Assembly: GCA_020629375.1 (NCBI GenBank)
Contig: JAHDDK010000020.1
Coordinates: 21,263-63,899, forward strand
Direction of reading: 5' to 3'
DNA: 42,637 nucleotides
Source of the DNA: Acidimicrobiales bacterium
GTDB taxonomy: Bacteria > Actinomycetota > Acidimicrobiia > Acidimicrobiales > SHLQ01
Below the pieces are notes generated by a model that saw only the letters and a program-made list of their open reading frames with translations, did no database searches and was not told where the DNA came from. Below, piece after piece: positions 8,602-17,704 of this stretch. How positions within the stretch are numbered: the stretch's first letter is position 1; every line of letters begins with the position of its first letter. Both the position numbers and the translations under genes were made by a program.

Positions 8602-10059
8602 ATGGCAACAGGTCAATACGTTCCTCACGCACCTGGCTATGTCGACACCGACGACCCGAAGATCGTCACCAGTCGGTTCGGTTACGACGACAGCTACACC
8701 CTCGAGCGTTATCTCGCGACCGGCGGCTACGAAGGTCTCAAGGCTGCCCTTGGCAAGACCTCGGAGGCCTGCCACAACATCACTCGTGAGGCCACGTTGC
8801 TCGGCCGCGGGGGGGCAGGCTTCCCTGCCGGCATCAAGTGGGGATTCTGCCCTGCGGACGTATGGCCTCGGTACCTCGTGGTCAACGGCGACGAGTCCGA
8901 GCCCGGCACCTATAAGGATCGCCTGCTTATGGAGCGCGATCCGCATCAGCTGATCGAAGGCTGCCTCATCGCCTGCTACTCGATCGGGCTCAGCCAGTGC
9001 TTCCTCTATGTCCGCGGTGAGATGGCGGTCGCGCAGCAGCGTCTGGCCGACGCCCTCAACGAGGCGTACGAGGCTGGCTACGTCGGCAAGAACATCATGG
9101 GCACCGACTTCAGCGTGGACATCGTCCTCCACTGGGGCGCAGGCGCCTACATCGTGGGTGAAGAGACAGCGCTCATCGAATCGCTCGAAGGCAACCGCGG
9201 CATGCCCCGCCTCAAGCCGCCCTTCTTCCCAGCGGCAGTTGGCCTGTACGGACAGCCGACGATCGTCAACAACGTCGAGACCCTTGCCAACCTGCCGTGG
9301 CTGATGTCGAACGGCGCGGACGCCTACAAGGCGTTCGGTTCGGAGACCTCGCCCGGTACGCGGATGTTCGCCGTGTCGGGCCACGTCAAGCGCCCCGGGG
9401 TTTATGAGGTCGAGCAAGGCGTCACCACGTACGAAGATCTGCTCTATGGCGAGAAGTACTGCCAGGGCATTCGCAACGGCCATGAGCTCAAGATGTTCAT
9501 CCCCGGTGGGGGCTCAGCGCCGTGGCTCTTCCCCGAACAGGTATCGCTTCCCCTCGAAGCGCGACCGGTCGGTGCTGCCGGGACCATGCTCGGATCGGGC
9601 GCGATCGTCGTGATGGACGACTCGACCGACGCTGTGAAGGCGTGCTTGCGTGTCGTTCGATTCTTCGCTCGCGAATCGTGTGGCAAGTGCGCGCCGTGCC
9701 GTGAGGGCACGAGCTGGGAAGAGAAGATCCTCCAGCGCATTCACGACGGCCACGGTCGTCCCGGTGACATCGAGCTCCTGCTCGACGTCGGCGACAACAT
9801 CTCTCCTGGGCCCTATCCGGTAGCTGCTGACGAGTCCCAGGGCCTCGAAGCCGTCCCGTTCCCGCCTCGTCAGACCACGATCTGCCCGCTCGGCCCCTCG
9901 TCGGTCGCGCCGATCGTGTCCGCCATCCGCCGCTTCCGCCATGAGTTCGAGGCGAAGATCGCGACTCCCGTCCAGCTCAACGGGGATGACGCCGAGCGGA
10001 GCGAGGTGGGCCTGCGTGGTTCGAACGCTCCGAGCGAAGCGGAAGGGATCGCGTCATGA
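8602..10059 (+). CDS. nuoF: NADH-quinone oxidoreductase subunit F, NADH- and FMN-binding (operon 1)
   Basis: Oxidises NADH via FMN and cluster N3. The FMN/NADH site GRGGAGFPAGIKWGF, the second glycine-rich element GEETALIESLEG and the [4Fe-4S] motif ESCGKCAPCREGT are all present. Length 485 residues with a ~40-residue polar C-terminal tail after the usual domain. Start is one base after the nuoE stop. Its presence makes operon 1 an NADH-linked enzyme; operon 2 has no NuoF. Confidence 0.97.
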   Translation: MATGQYVPHAPGYVDTDDPKIVTSRFGYDDSYTLERYLATGGYEGLKAALGKTSEACHNITREATLLGRGGAGFPAGIKWGFCPADVWPRYLVVNGDESEPGTYKDRLLMERDPHQLIEGCLIACYSIGLSQCFLYVRGEMAVAQQRLADALNEAYEAGYVGKNIMGTDFSVDIVLHWGAGAYIVGEETALIESLEGNRGMPRLKPPFFPAAVGLYGQPTIVNNVETLANLPWLMSNGADAYKAFGSETSPGTRMFAVSGHVKRPGVYEVEQGVTTYEDLLYGEKYCQGIRNGHELKMFIPGGGSAPWLFPEQVSLPLEARPVGAAGTMLGSGAIVVMDDSTDAVKACLRVVRFFARESCGKCAPCREGTSWEEKILQRIHDGHGRPGDIELLLDVGDNISPGPYPVAADESQGLEAVPFPPRQTTICPLGPSSVAPIVSAIRRFRHEFEAKIATPVQLNGDDAERSEVGLRGSNAPSEAEGIAS

Positions 10060-12521
10060 CCGCGACGGAGCCGACGACGGAGACTGGGGTCTCGGTCAAC
10101 ATCAATGGCACGGAGATCTCCGCCAACAAGGGCGAGCTCCTTATCGATGCTGCGGAGCGTCACGGGGTATACATCCCGCGCTTCTGCTACCACCCACGCA
10201 TGAAGCCCGTCGGCATGTGCCGGATGTGTCTGGTCGAGGTCGACACGGGCCGCGGTCCTGGCCTCCAGCCGTCGTGCATGTTGCCCGTGTCGGACGGGAT
10301 GGTCGTCGATACCGAGAGCGACGTTACGAAGAAAGCACAAGACGGCGTTCTCGAGTTTCTACTCATCAACCATCCGCTCGACTGTCCGGTCTGCGACAAG
10401 GGCGGCGAGTGCCCGCTCCAGGACCAGACCATGGCCTATGGGCCGGGCGAAAGCCGGTTTGTTGAGGAGAAGCGGCACTTTCAGAAGCCGATCCCGATCA
10501 GCGACATCGTCTACCTCGACCGTGAGCGCTGCATTCTCTGCGATCGGTGCACCCGGTTCGCGTCCGAGGTGGCTGGCGATCCGCTGATCCACTTCCAGAG
10601 CCGCGGCAACCAGACCGAGGTCAACACGTTCCCCGACGAGCCGTTCTCGTCGTACTTCTCGGGCAACACCGTGCAGATCTGCCCGGTCGGCGCGCTCACC
10701 GCAAAGCCGTACCGCTTCAAGGCCCGCCCGTGGGACCTTACCGAGACCCCGTCGACGGCCGTCACCGATTCGGTCGGCGCCCGCATCACGGTTCAGAGTT
10801 CGCGCAACCAGGTGCTGCGCTATCTCGGCGTCGACAGCGACCCCGTCAACTGGGGTTGGCTGTCCGACAAGGAGCGCTTCAGCTTCGAGGTGCTCAACTC
10901 CGACGCCCGCATTACGAGTCCGCTCGTGCGCGGTGATGCGCTCGGCAACCCCAAGGACGACGGCGAAGAACTCGTTGCGACCACCTGGGCGAATGCCTTG
11001 GCGATGACCGCCGAGGCGCTCCGTGGGGCCGACCCGTCTCGGGTCGGCGTGATCGGTGGCGCTCGCATGGCCAACGAGGCGCAGTACGCGTGGGCGAAGC
11101 TCGCGAAGTCGGTCATCGGCACCGACAATGTCGACGCTCAGCTCGCCGACAGCCCGGCCGCGGATGTTGTGCTGAGCTTGCCTCGGGCCACGATCGACGC
11201 GGCTTGCGCCCCGGGTGGCACGACGCTGCTCGTCGGTGTCGACCCCAAAGAGACGCATGGCTCGCTCTTCCTGCGACTCCGTCACGCTGCGGCCAACGAC
11301 AAGTCCACGCTGCTCGAGGTCGCTCCTCGAAGCACGGGCTGCACGCCCTACGCCGCTCACTCGACCTTTCCGACTCCCGGCATGCTCGGCGACGCCATCG
11401 CTGCCATCACCGACGCCGATGGCGAGTCGCCGATCGGGGCGGCCCTGCGTGGCGCCGATGCTCCCGTTGTCGTCTTCGGCGCCGGTTCGCTCGCCGAAGC
11501 GCCCGAGAACGTCTCTGCCGCAGTCCTTGCGCTCGCCGCAGCGTTCCCCAACGCCACGTTCTTGCCGCTGCCAACGCGCGGAAATGCGGTGGGTGCCATG
11601 GACATGGGCCTCGCCCCCGGCCTGCTTCCCGGACGTCGCTCCCTCGGCACCGCCCCCAACGGGTGGTCTGGAGCGCCGGCTACGGCAGGTCTCGACACGA
11701 TGGGCATGCTCGCCGCCGCGGCCGACGGCCAGATCGACACGCTGATCCTGCTCGGTGCCGATCCGCTCACCGACGTCCCTGACCGTCAGATGGTCGATCG
11801 GGCCCTCAACCGTGTCACCCATCTCATCGCGGTCGACTGTGTGGTCAATCACACGTCGTCCGGCGCGGATGTCGTGTTCCCGGCTGCTGCCACGGCGACC
11901 GAGATCGACGGCTCGTTTACCAACATCGAAGGTCGGGTCAGCCCGCTCAACCAGAAGGTCACGCCTCCCGGTACCGCACGTGCCGACTGGATGATCGCCG
12001 CCGAGATCGCTGCGCAACTCGGCGCCGACCTTGGCTTCATCGATCTCGACGAGCTCTGGGCCGACATCGCCACAGCGTCGCCGGTCCATGCCGAACTCGA
12101 CTTTGCCGGTATCACGGGATCCGGCGCAGACGGCATCGTCGTCCACGGCTCGTCGGTCGACGCGCCGAGCGTGGTGTTGCGAGACGACCTACTCGAAGGC
12201 GATGGCCTGCCCCTCGTCGTCACCCGCAAGATGTACGACGCTGGCACCATGCTCAGTCAGTGCCCGTCGTTGTCGTCGCTGCCGTCGGGGGCGCACGCCT
12301 CGATGCACCCAGACACCGCAGCCGAACGGAACGTCTCCGACGGCGCCACGGTGCGCTTGTCGAGTTCGGTCGGCGACCTCGACATACCCGCTCGCCTCGA
12401 CGCAGGTGTGCCGGTCGGCGCGGTGGCGGTCGAGGCAAACCAGCCCGACGCCGATGTCGGCGAACTGATCGACTCGACGCTCGCCGTCACCACGGTGACC
12501 GTGTCGGAGGTTCTCGGATGA
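10056..12521 (+). CDS. nuoG: NADH-quinone oxidoreductase subunit G (operon 1)
   Basis: Largest peripheral-arm subunit (821 residues), with a chain of Fe-S clusters. In order: an N-terminal [2Fe-2S] ferredoxin domain (CYHP, CRMC), the HxxxC-type [4Fe-4S] region (DCPVCDKGGECPLQD), a [4Fe-4S] set with CILCDRC and CPVGALT, then a molybdopterin-oxidoreductase-like domain. The extra cluster N7 motif (CxxCxxxC) seen in some bacterial NuoG proteins is absent: the segment reads TETPSTAVTDSVGA, as in mitochondrial 75-kDa subunits. ATG overlaps the nuoF stop (ATGA). Confidence 0.96.
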   Translation: MTATEPTTETGVSVNINGTEISANKGELLIDAAERHGVYIPRFCYHPRMKPVGMCRMCLVEVDTGRGPGLQPSCMLPVSDGMVVDTESDVTKKAQDGVLEFLLINHPLDCPVCDKGGECPLQDQTMAYGPGESRFVEEKRHFQKPIPISDIVYLDRERCILCDRCTRFASEVAGDPLIHFQSRGNQTEVNTFPDEPFSSYFSGNTVQICPVGALTAKPYRFKARPWDLTETPSTAVTDSVGARITVQSSRNQVLRYLGVDSDPVNWGWLSDKERFSFEVLNSDARITSPLVRGDALGNPKDDGEELVATTWANALAMTAEALRGADPSRVGVIGGARMANEAQYAWAKLAKSVIGTDNVDAQLADSPAADVVLSLPRATIDAACAPGGTTLLVGVDPKETHGSLFLRLRHAAANDKSTLLEVAPRSTGCTPYAAHSTFPTPGMLGDAIAAITDADGESPIGAALRGADAPVVVFGAGSLAEAPENVSAAVLALAAAFPNATFLPLPTRGNAVGAMDMGLAPGLLPGRRSLGTAPNGWSGAPATAGLDTMGMLAAAADGQIDTLILLGADPLTDVPDRQMVDRALNRVTHLIAVDCVVNHTSSGADVVFPAAATATEIDGSFTNIEGRVSPLNQKVTPPGTARADWMIAAEIAAQLGADLGFIDLDELWADIATASPVHAELDFAGITGSGADGIVVHGSSVDAPSVVLRDDLLEGDGLPLVVTRKMYDAGTMLSQCPSLSSLPSGAHASMHPDTAAERNVSDGATVRLSSSVGDLDIPARLDAGVPVGAVAVEANQPDADVGELIDSTLAVTTVTVSEVLG

Positions 12522-13735
12522 TCGCCCAGCAGGCCTACCTCGAGAGCTTCGACTGGACGAGCTGGGATCTCCTGTTCCTCGTCGCCAAGGTCGTGTTGAT
12601 CTTCGGCGTACTGCTCGTGTCGGTCATGTTGATGGTGTGGTTCGAGCGCAAAGTCGTCTCGGACATGCAGAACCGCATCGGCCCGAATGTTGCCGGCCCC
12701 TGGGGCATCCTCCAGACCCTCGCCGATGGCATCAAGCTCTTCTTCAAAGAAGACCTCACCCCCGATGGCGCCGACCGGTTCGTCTTCAAGCTCGCCCCGT
12801 ATCTCAGCCTGATCCCGGCCTTCCTGATGTTTGCGATCGTCCCGGTTGCGGGCGACTTCAGCGATGGCAAGGACGGCAGCGTCAGCTGGTTCGGTCAGGA
12901 CCTCTTCTTGCAGTTCGTCGATCCACCGATGGGCATCCTGCTGTTCTTGGCCATGTCGGGCCTCGGCATCTATGGCGTGATGCTCGCCGGTTGGGCCTCG
13001 GGCTCGAAGTACCCGCTGCTCGGTTCCGTCCGAGCGTCTGCGCAGATGGTGTCGTACGAAGCGGCACTCGGCCTCTCGCTCGCCGCAGTGTTCTTGTCGA
13101 GCGGATCGCTGTCGACTAACCAGATCGTCCAGTCGCAGACCGACGGCCCGTTCTTCATCGGCGGCTGGAACGTGTTCGGCCTGGGGTTTATCCCCTTCGT
13201 GATCTTCCTCATCGCCGCCACCGCCGAACTCAACCGACCTCCCTTTGATCTGGTCGAGGCCGAACAGGAGCTCGTCGGTGGCTTCCACACCGAGTACAGC
13301 TCTCTGCGGTTCTCGCTGTTCTTCCTTGCCGAGTTCATGAACGTGGTCACGATGTCGGCGATCATGGTCACCCTGTTCTTCGGTGGGCCGCACGGGCCTG
13401 TGCTCACGGACACCGGCGGTTGGGCGTGGGGCCTTTTATGGTTCTTCCTCAAGGTGCTCGTCTTCTTGTTCACCTTCGTCTGGTTCCGAGCGACGCTTCC
13501 ACGGCTCCGCTACGACCAGCTCATGGATCTCGGCTGGAAGATCCTCATCCCGCTCGCCCTCGGCTGGTTCTTGCTTCTCGGGGCACTTCGCGTCGCCGAG
13601 ATCGAAGGCTGGAACCGCCTCGTCGTCGTCGCCGTCGGTCTCGCCGGTATCTTCCTCGGCGGTCTCCTGCTCACCGGCGCCATCCGTAACGCCCGGCTCA
13701 CCCGAGCCGAGTCCGAGATCTTGGAGTACGGCTGA
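12518..13735 (+). CDS. nuoH: NADH-quinone oxidoreductase subunit H (operon 1)
   Basis: Membrane subunit at the quinone entrance, linking the peripheral arm to the pumps. The 405-residue product has about eight to nine membrane helices and the signatures MQNRIGPN, GIKLFFKED and ELNRPPFDL with the following Glu-rich loop (VEAEQELVGGFHTEYS). ATG 12518 overlaps the nuoG stop (ATGA). The in-frame extension upstream of this ATG lies wholly inside nuoG and is not believed. The C-terminus carries a short charged tail. Confidence 0.96.
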   Translation: MIAQQAYLESFDWTSWDLLFLVAKVVLIFGVLLVSVMLMVWFERKVVSDMQNRIGPNVAGPWGILQTLADGIKLFFKEDLTPDGADRFVFKLAPYLSLIPAFLMFAIVPVAGDFSDGKDGSVSWFGQDLFLQFVDPPMGILLFLAMSGLGIYGVMLAGWASGSKYPLLGSVRASAQMVSYEAALGLSLAAVFLSSGSLSTNQIVQSQTDGPFFIGGWNVFGLGFIPFVIFLIAATAELNRPPFDLVEAEQELVGGFHTEYSSLRFSLFFLAEFMNVVTMSAIMVTLFFGGPHGPVLTDTGGWAWGLLWFFLKVLVFLFTFVWFRATLPRLRYDQLMDLGWKILIPLALGWFLLLGALRVAEIEGWNRLVVVAVGLAGIFLGGLLLTGAIRNARLTRAESEILEYG

Positions 13736-14424
13736 TGGGTTATCTCGAAGGATTCGCCGTCACGTTCAACAAGCTCTTCGAAGAGCGCGTCACGGGCGAG
13801 TACAAGGCCAAGGGCGAAGGCGAGAAGCGCGACAAGCCCGAACGTTTCCACGGCCGCCATGTCCTCAACCGCTACGAAGACGGCATGGAGAAGTGCATCG
13901 GCTGCGAGCTGTGCGCTGGCGTGTGCCCTGCCCGCTGCATCTATGTGCGCGGCGCCGACAATCCGCCCGACAATCCTGTTTCGCCCGGCGAGCGGTTCGG
14001 CTGGATCTACGAGATCAACTATTTGCGCTGCATTCACTGCGACCTCTGCGTCGAAGCGTGCCCCACGCAGGCGATCACCGAGTCGAAACTGTTCGAGTTC
14101 TCCTTCACCAACCGTGACGACGCGATCTACACGAAGGACGAACTCGTTGTCGGCGACGACGGCATGCCCCAGAAGCTCCCGTGGGAAGATTGGCGCCCCG
14201 GCGACGACGAGCACACGTCGGGTTGGATGCGTGCAACCTCACCCGGCGGTTCGGTCGCCTACCAGAACACGGTGTCGTGGTCGGGTGAGCTCGGATACGG
14301 TGTGCGATCGCCGGAGATGGGTCAGCACGAGCCGGACCCCGAACCGGTGCCTGCGGGCGGCCATGGCGACACCCATGACGACCACAGCGATCACCACGAC
14401 GATTCCGGTCACGGGGGACACTGA
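13735..14424 (+). CDS. nuoI: NADH-quinone oxidoreductase subunit I with His-rich tail (operon 1)
   Basis: Carries clusters N6a and N6b, relaying electrons from NuoG to NuoB. Two [4Fe-4S] motifs are present: CIGCELCAGVCP and CIHCDLCVEACP. The 229-residue protein is longer than the usual ~160-180 because of a C-terminal extension whose last ~22 residues hold seven His among Asp and Gly (for example HDDHSDHHDD). That composition suggests metal binding, but the role is unknown. The NuoI of operon 2 has no such tail. TGATG overlap with nuoH. Confidence 0.96.
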   Translation: MGYLEGFAVTFNKLFEERVTGEYKAKGEGEKRDKPERFHGRHVLNRYEDGMEKCIGCELCAGVCPARCIYVRGADNPPDNPVSPGERFGWIYEINYLRCIHCDLCVEACPTQAITESKLFEFSFTNRDDAIYTKDELVVGDDGMPQKLPWEDWRPGDDEHTSGWMRATSPGGSVAYQNTVSWSGELGYGVRSPEMGQHEPDPEPVPAGGHGDTHDDHSDHHDDSGHGGH

Positions 14425-14430
14425 AGTTCG

Positions 14431-15075
14431 ATGACGTTGCAAGTCTTCGTGTTCCTCATCAGCGCGCTGATCGTTCTTTCCGGCGCCCTCGGTGTGGTGC
14501 TCGCCCGACATCCGGTGCACTCCGCCCTCTTCTTGATCCAGACACTGTTCGGTGTCGCCGTGCTCTTCCTCGTCGTCGAGGCGCACTTCCTGGCAGCGAT
14601 CCAGGTGATCGTCTACGCCGGGGCGATCGTGATTTTGTTCTTGTTCGTCATCATGTTGCTCGGCGTCGACCGATCCGACGATCTCCGCGTCGAGCCCCTC
14701 GTCGGCCAGAGACCACTCGCGTACGTGAGTGGTGCAGCGATCCTCGGCCTCATGCTTGCGGTCATCAACTCGGTCGACGGTCTCACCGGCCGGATTGCGG
14801 AGACCGCACCGATCAATCGGCCCAGCGCCGGTACGCCGGACATCAACATCCTCGCGGAGACGATCTTCACCGACCACGTCTTCACCTTCGAAATCACCGG
14901 CCTGCTGCTCACCGTTGCGGTGGTCGGCGCCGTCGTCATGGCCCGCCGTATCCCCGGCGACCTCCAGCCGATCCCCGAATCGGCACTGGATTCCGGCGTG
15001 CTGGCCGACATCCTCTCCGAAGGCGAGACACCCGCTGCTGACGAGGGCGACGCCGAAGAAGGAGGCGACAGCTGA
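14431..15075 (+). CDS. nuoJ: NADH-quinone oxidoreductase subunit J (operon 1)
   Basis: Membrane subunit with five predicted helices; the conserved element is QVIVYAGAIVILFLFVIML, the helix that rearranges in the catalytic cycle. Length 214 residues with an acidic C-terminal tail of ~35 residues. ATG lies 6 bases after the nuoI stop, and the TGA overlaps the nuoK ATG. Confidence 0.94.
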   Translation: MTLQVFVFLISALIVLSGALGVVLARHPVHSALFLIQTLFGVAVLFLVVEAHFLAAIQVIVYAGAIVILFLFVIMLLGVDRSDDLRVEPLVGQRPLAYVSGAAILGLMLAVINSVDGLTGRIAETAPINRPSAGTPDINILAETIFTDHVFTFEITGLLLTVAVVGAVVMARRIPGDLQPIPESALDSGVLADILSEGETPAADEGDAEEGGDS

Positions 15076-15380
15076 TGGAGCTGACCGCCACCTGGTATCT
15101 GGTGCTCGGCGCCCTCGTCTTCTCGATCGGCGCGGTCGGCCTGCTGATTCGCCGCAACCCCCTCGTGATGTTCATGTGTGTCGAACTGATGCTCAATGCT
15201 GTCAACCTGACCTTTGTCGGCATTGCGTGGGGCCTCAACGACGTCGGTGGTCAGGTCGCCGTCTTCTTCGTGATGGTCGTTGCTGCCGCCGAGGTCGTGA
15301 TCGGCCTCGCCATCGTCGTGGCCATCATGCGGCGTCGCCAGGGCGCGACCGCTGACGATCTCTCGGTACTGCGAGGCTGA
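15075..15380 (+). CDS. nuoK: NADH-quinone oxidoreductase subunit K (operon 1)
   Basis: Small three-helix membrane subunit (101 residues) of the proton path. Both buried glutamates are visible, in CVELMLNAVN and AAAEVVIGLA. Normal length for the family. Starts in TGATG overlap with nuoJ. Confidence 0.95.
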   Translation: MELTATWYLVLGALVFSIGAVGLLIRRNPLVMFMCVELMLNAVNLTFVGIAWGLNDVGGQVAVFFVMVVAAAEVVIGLAIVVAIMRRRQGATADDLSVLRG

Positions 15381-15382
15381 CC

Positions 15383-17704
15383 GTGATCGACGCCATTTAC
15401 CTCGTCCCTCTGCTGCCGCTCGTTGGGTTCGTCACGATCCTTCTGGTCGGCCGCCGGCTCGGCGAGCCGCTCGCTGGTTGGGTTGCCACCGCCGCGTGTG
15501 GCGGATCGTTCCTTGCATCGGTCGCCACGTTCATCGGCCTCGTTGGCACCGACGAAGCCGATCGTCGCACCGTCGTGCGCGAGGTCTTCGAGTGGGTGCC
15601 CGTCGGCGACTTCTCCGTCAACGTCGCCTTCCTCGTCGACCCGCTTTCGGTTGCGATGATCCTGTTCGTCACCGGCATCGGCACGCTCATCCATCTGTAC
15701 TCCGTTGGGTACATGCACGGCGACGAGAACTTCTCCAAGTTCTTCCTCTACCTCAACCTGTTCGTCTTCTCGATGCTCATGCTCGTGCTCGGAGACAACC
15801 TGCTGCTCACCTTCCTTGGCTGGGAAGGCGTGGGTGCGTGCTCGTACTTCTTGATTTCGTTCTGGTTCAGCGAAGAAGCCAACGCCACCGCCGGCAAGAA
15901 GGCCTTCGTGACCAACCGTGTCGGCGACTGGGGCTTCATGGTCGCCACGTTCCTTGCGTTCGCGACAGTCGGATCGATCGACTACCTGACGATCAATGCC
16001 GCCGCCGACGAGCACTTGATCTCCCAGAACGTCGCCACCGGCATGGCGCTGCTGCTGTTCATCGGAGCGATGGGCAAGTCGGCGCAGTTCCCGCTCTACA
16101 TCTGGCTCCCCGACGCCATGGCCGGACCGACCCCCGTGTCGGCGCTCATTCACGCAGCGACCATGGTGACCTCGGGCGTCTACTTGCTCACGCGTGTCAA
16201 CCCGGTGTTGTACGAAGCGGCGCCGTGGTCCACGAACTTCATCGCCTGGGTCGGCGCCGGAACTGCGTTGTTCGCCGCCACGATCGCCGTCGCACAGAAC
16301 GACATCAAAAAGGTCCTGGCTTATTCGACTGTCAGCCAGCTTGGCTACATGGTGCTCGCCGTCGGCGTTGGCGCCTACGTGCCGGCCATCTTCCACATGA
16401 TCACCCACGCCTTCTTCAAGGCGCTGCTGTTCTTGGGCTCGGGCTCGGTCATCCACGGCATGGCCAACGATCAGGACATGCGGCGATATGGCGGGCTCCA
16501 GAAGCTCATGCCGATCACCGCCGGAACGTTCATCATTGGCTGGTTGGCGATTGCTGGCGTGCCCCCGTTCGCCGGCTTCTGGTCAAAGGACGAGATCCTG
16601 CTGAGTGCATTCGATTCCGGCGGACTCAACGGCTTGCTGCTCTGGATTGTCGGCCTGATCACCGCCCTACTCACGGCGTTCTACATGAGCCGCCAGGTCT
16701 TCATGACGTTCTTCGGTCGCTACCGGTTCGCCGAGCCGACCCAAGACGAAGTCGTGGAGGCGTGGGAGGCTTACGTCGCCGACGGCCAAGCGTCCGTCGA
16801 TGCTGCAGGTGAAGCGCGAGCGGCGGCGATCGAGGCACACGCCAAGACCGTCACGGCCCTTGATGGCGCCAACACGAAGTTTGAGACGGCGCAGATTGCG
16901 CTCGCCGATGCCGACGACGACGGTCGCGAGGCCGCACAAAAGGCGCTCGACACGGCCGATACTGCCCGCGCCAAAGCGGTCGATGCCGAGGCTGGTGCTC
17001 AGGCGAAGATCGACGAGGCCGACACGGGTGTCGCCGAGGCGCGATCGGCACTCGACGCTCGCCGGACCGAGCAACGCAATCGGCGCCTGCCGGCATCCGG
17101 CGAAGCAAACGACGCCGCCGAAGCATCTCCGTTCTTGCCCGACGCGGTCACCGTCCGAGCCGAACATCACCCGCACGAGTCGCCGTGGCAGATGACGGCG
17201 CCACTCGTCGTCCTCGCGGGGTTGTCGATCGTCGGCGGCGCGCTCAATTTGCCGTTCACCAAGGGCCTGCACTTCCTGGCGCATTGGCTCGAGCCGACGT
17301 CGATCTACCACGTGCACAAGATCGGCGCCGGTGCTGGCACCAAGTGGTTGCTTGCGTTCATCGCAATCGCCGTCGGCGCGGCGGGCATCTTCGCCGCCAT
17401 GCAGGTGTATCTCCATCACAACCGGGACTCCGGCGCCATCGAGCGCCCAATCCTCGCCCGTGGATGGGGTTACGACGCAGCCGTCACCGCGTTCATGGGC
17501 GGGCCGGGACGAGTGCTCTTCGACGCCATCACCTGGTTCGACGCCAACGTCATCGACGGGCTCGTCAACGGCGTCGCTTCATCGGTGCGCGGCGGCGGTG
17601 GCATCGTGCGTCGCGCCCAATCGGGATTCGTTCGCTCATATGCGTTGGGTATCGCTGTCGGGTCGATCGCCCTGCTCGTCTGGTTCTTCTCGAGGACGTT
17701 GTGA
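15383..17704 (+). CDS. nuoL: NADH-quinone oxidoreductase subunit L with an unusual Ala-rich insertion (operon 1)
   Basis: Distal proton-pumping antiporter-like subunit. Family motifs are clear: LGWEGVGACSYFLI, IWLPDAMAGPTPVSALIHAATMV and NDIKKVLAYSTVSQLGYM. At 773 residues it is longer than most NuoL proteins (~620-650). The excess lies mainly at about residues 453-585: a soluble stretch rich in Ala, Asp, Glu, Lys and Arg with no Pro or Gly breaks over long runs, probably helical or coiled-coil. It sits between membrane helices, right after QVFMTFFGRYRF. The long lateral helix and final membrane helices follow. NuoL of operon 2 lacks this insertion. GTG start 3 bases after nuoK. Confidence 0.95.
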   Translation: MIDAIYLVPLLPLVGFVTILLVGRRLGEPLAGWVATAACGGSFLASVATFIGLVGTDEADRRTVVREVFEWVPVGDFSVNVAFLVDPLSVAMILFVTGIGTLIHLYSVGYMHGDENFSKFFLYLNLFVFSMLMLVLGDNLLLTFLGWEGVGACSYFLISFWFSEEANATAGKKAFVTNRVGDWGFMVATFLAFATVGSIDYLTINAAADEHLISQNVATGMALLLFIGAMGKSAQFPLYIWLPDAMAGPTPVSALIHAATMVTSGVYLLTRVNPVLYEAAPWSTNFIAWVGAGTALFAATIAVAQNDIKKVLAYSTVSQLGYMVLAVGVGAYVPAIFHMITHAFFKALLFLGSGSVIHGMANDQDMRRYGGLQKLMPITAGTFIIGWLAIAGVPPFAGFWSKDEILLSAFDSGGLNGLLLWIVGLITALLTAFYMSRQVFMTFFGRYRFAEPTQDEVVEAWEAYVADGQASVDAAGEARAAAIEAHAKTVTALDGANTKFETAQIALADADDDGREAAQKALDTADTARAKAVDAEAGAQAKIDEADTGVAEARSALDARRTEQRNRRLPASGEANDAAEASPFLPDAVTVRAEHHPHESPWQMTAPLVVLAGLSIVGGALNLPFTKGLHFLAHWLEPTSIYHVHKIGAGAGTKWLLAFIAIAVGAAGIFAAMQVYLHHNRDSGAIERPILARGWGYDAAVTAFMGGPGRVLFDAITWFDANVIDGLVNGVASSVRGGGGIVRRAQSGFVRSYALGIAVGSIALLVWFFSRTL

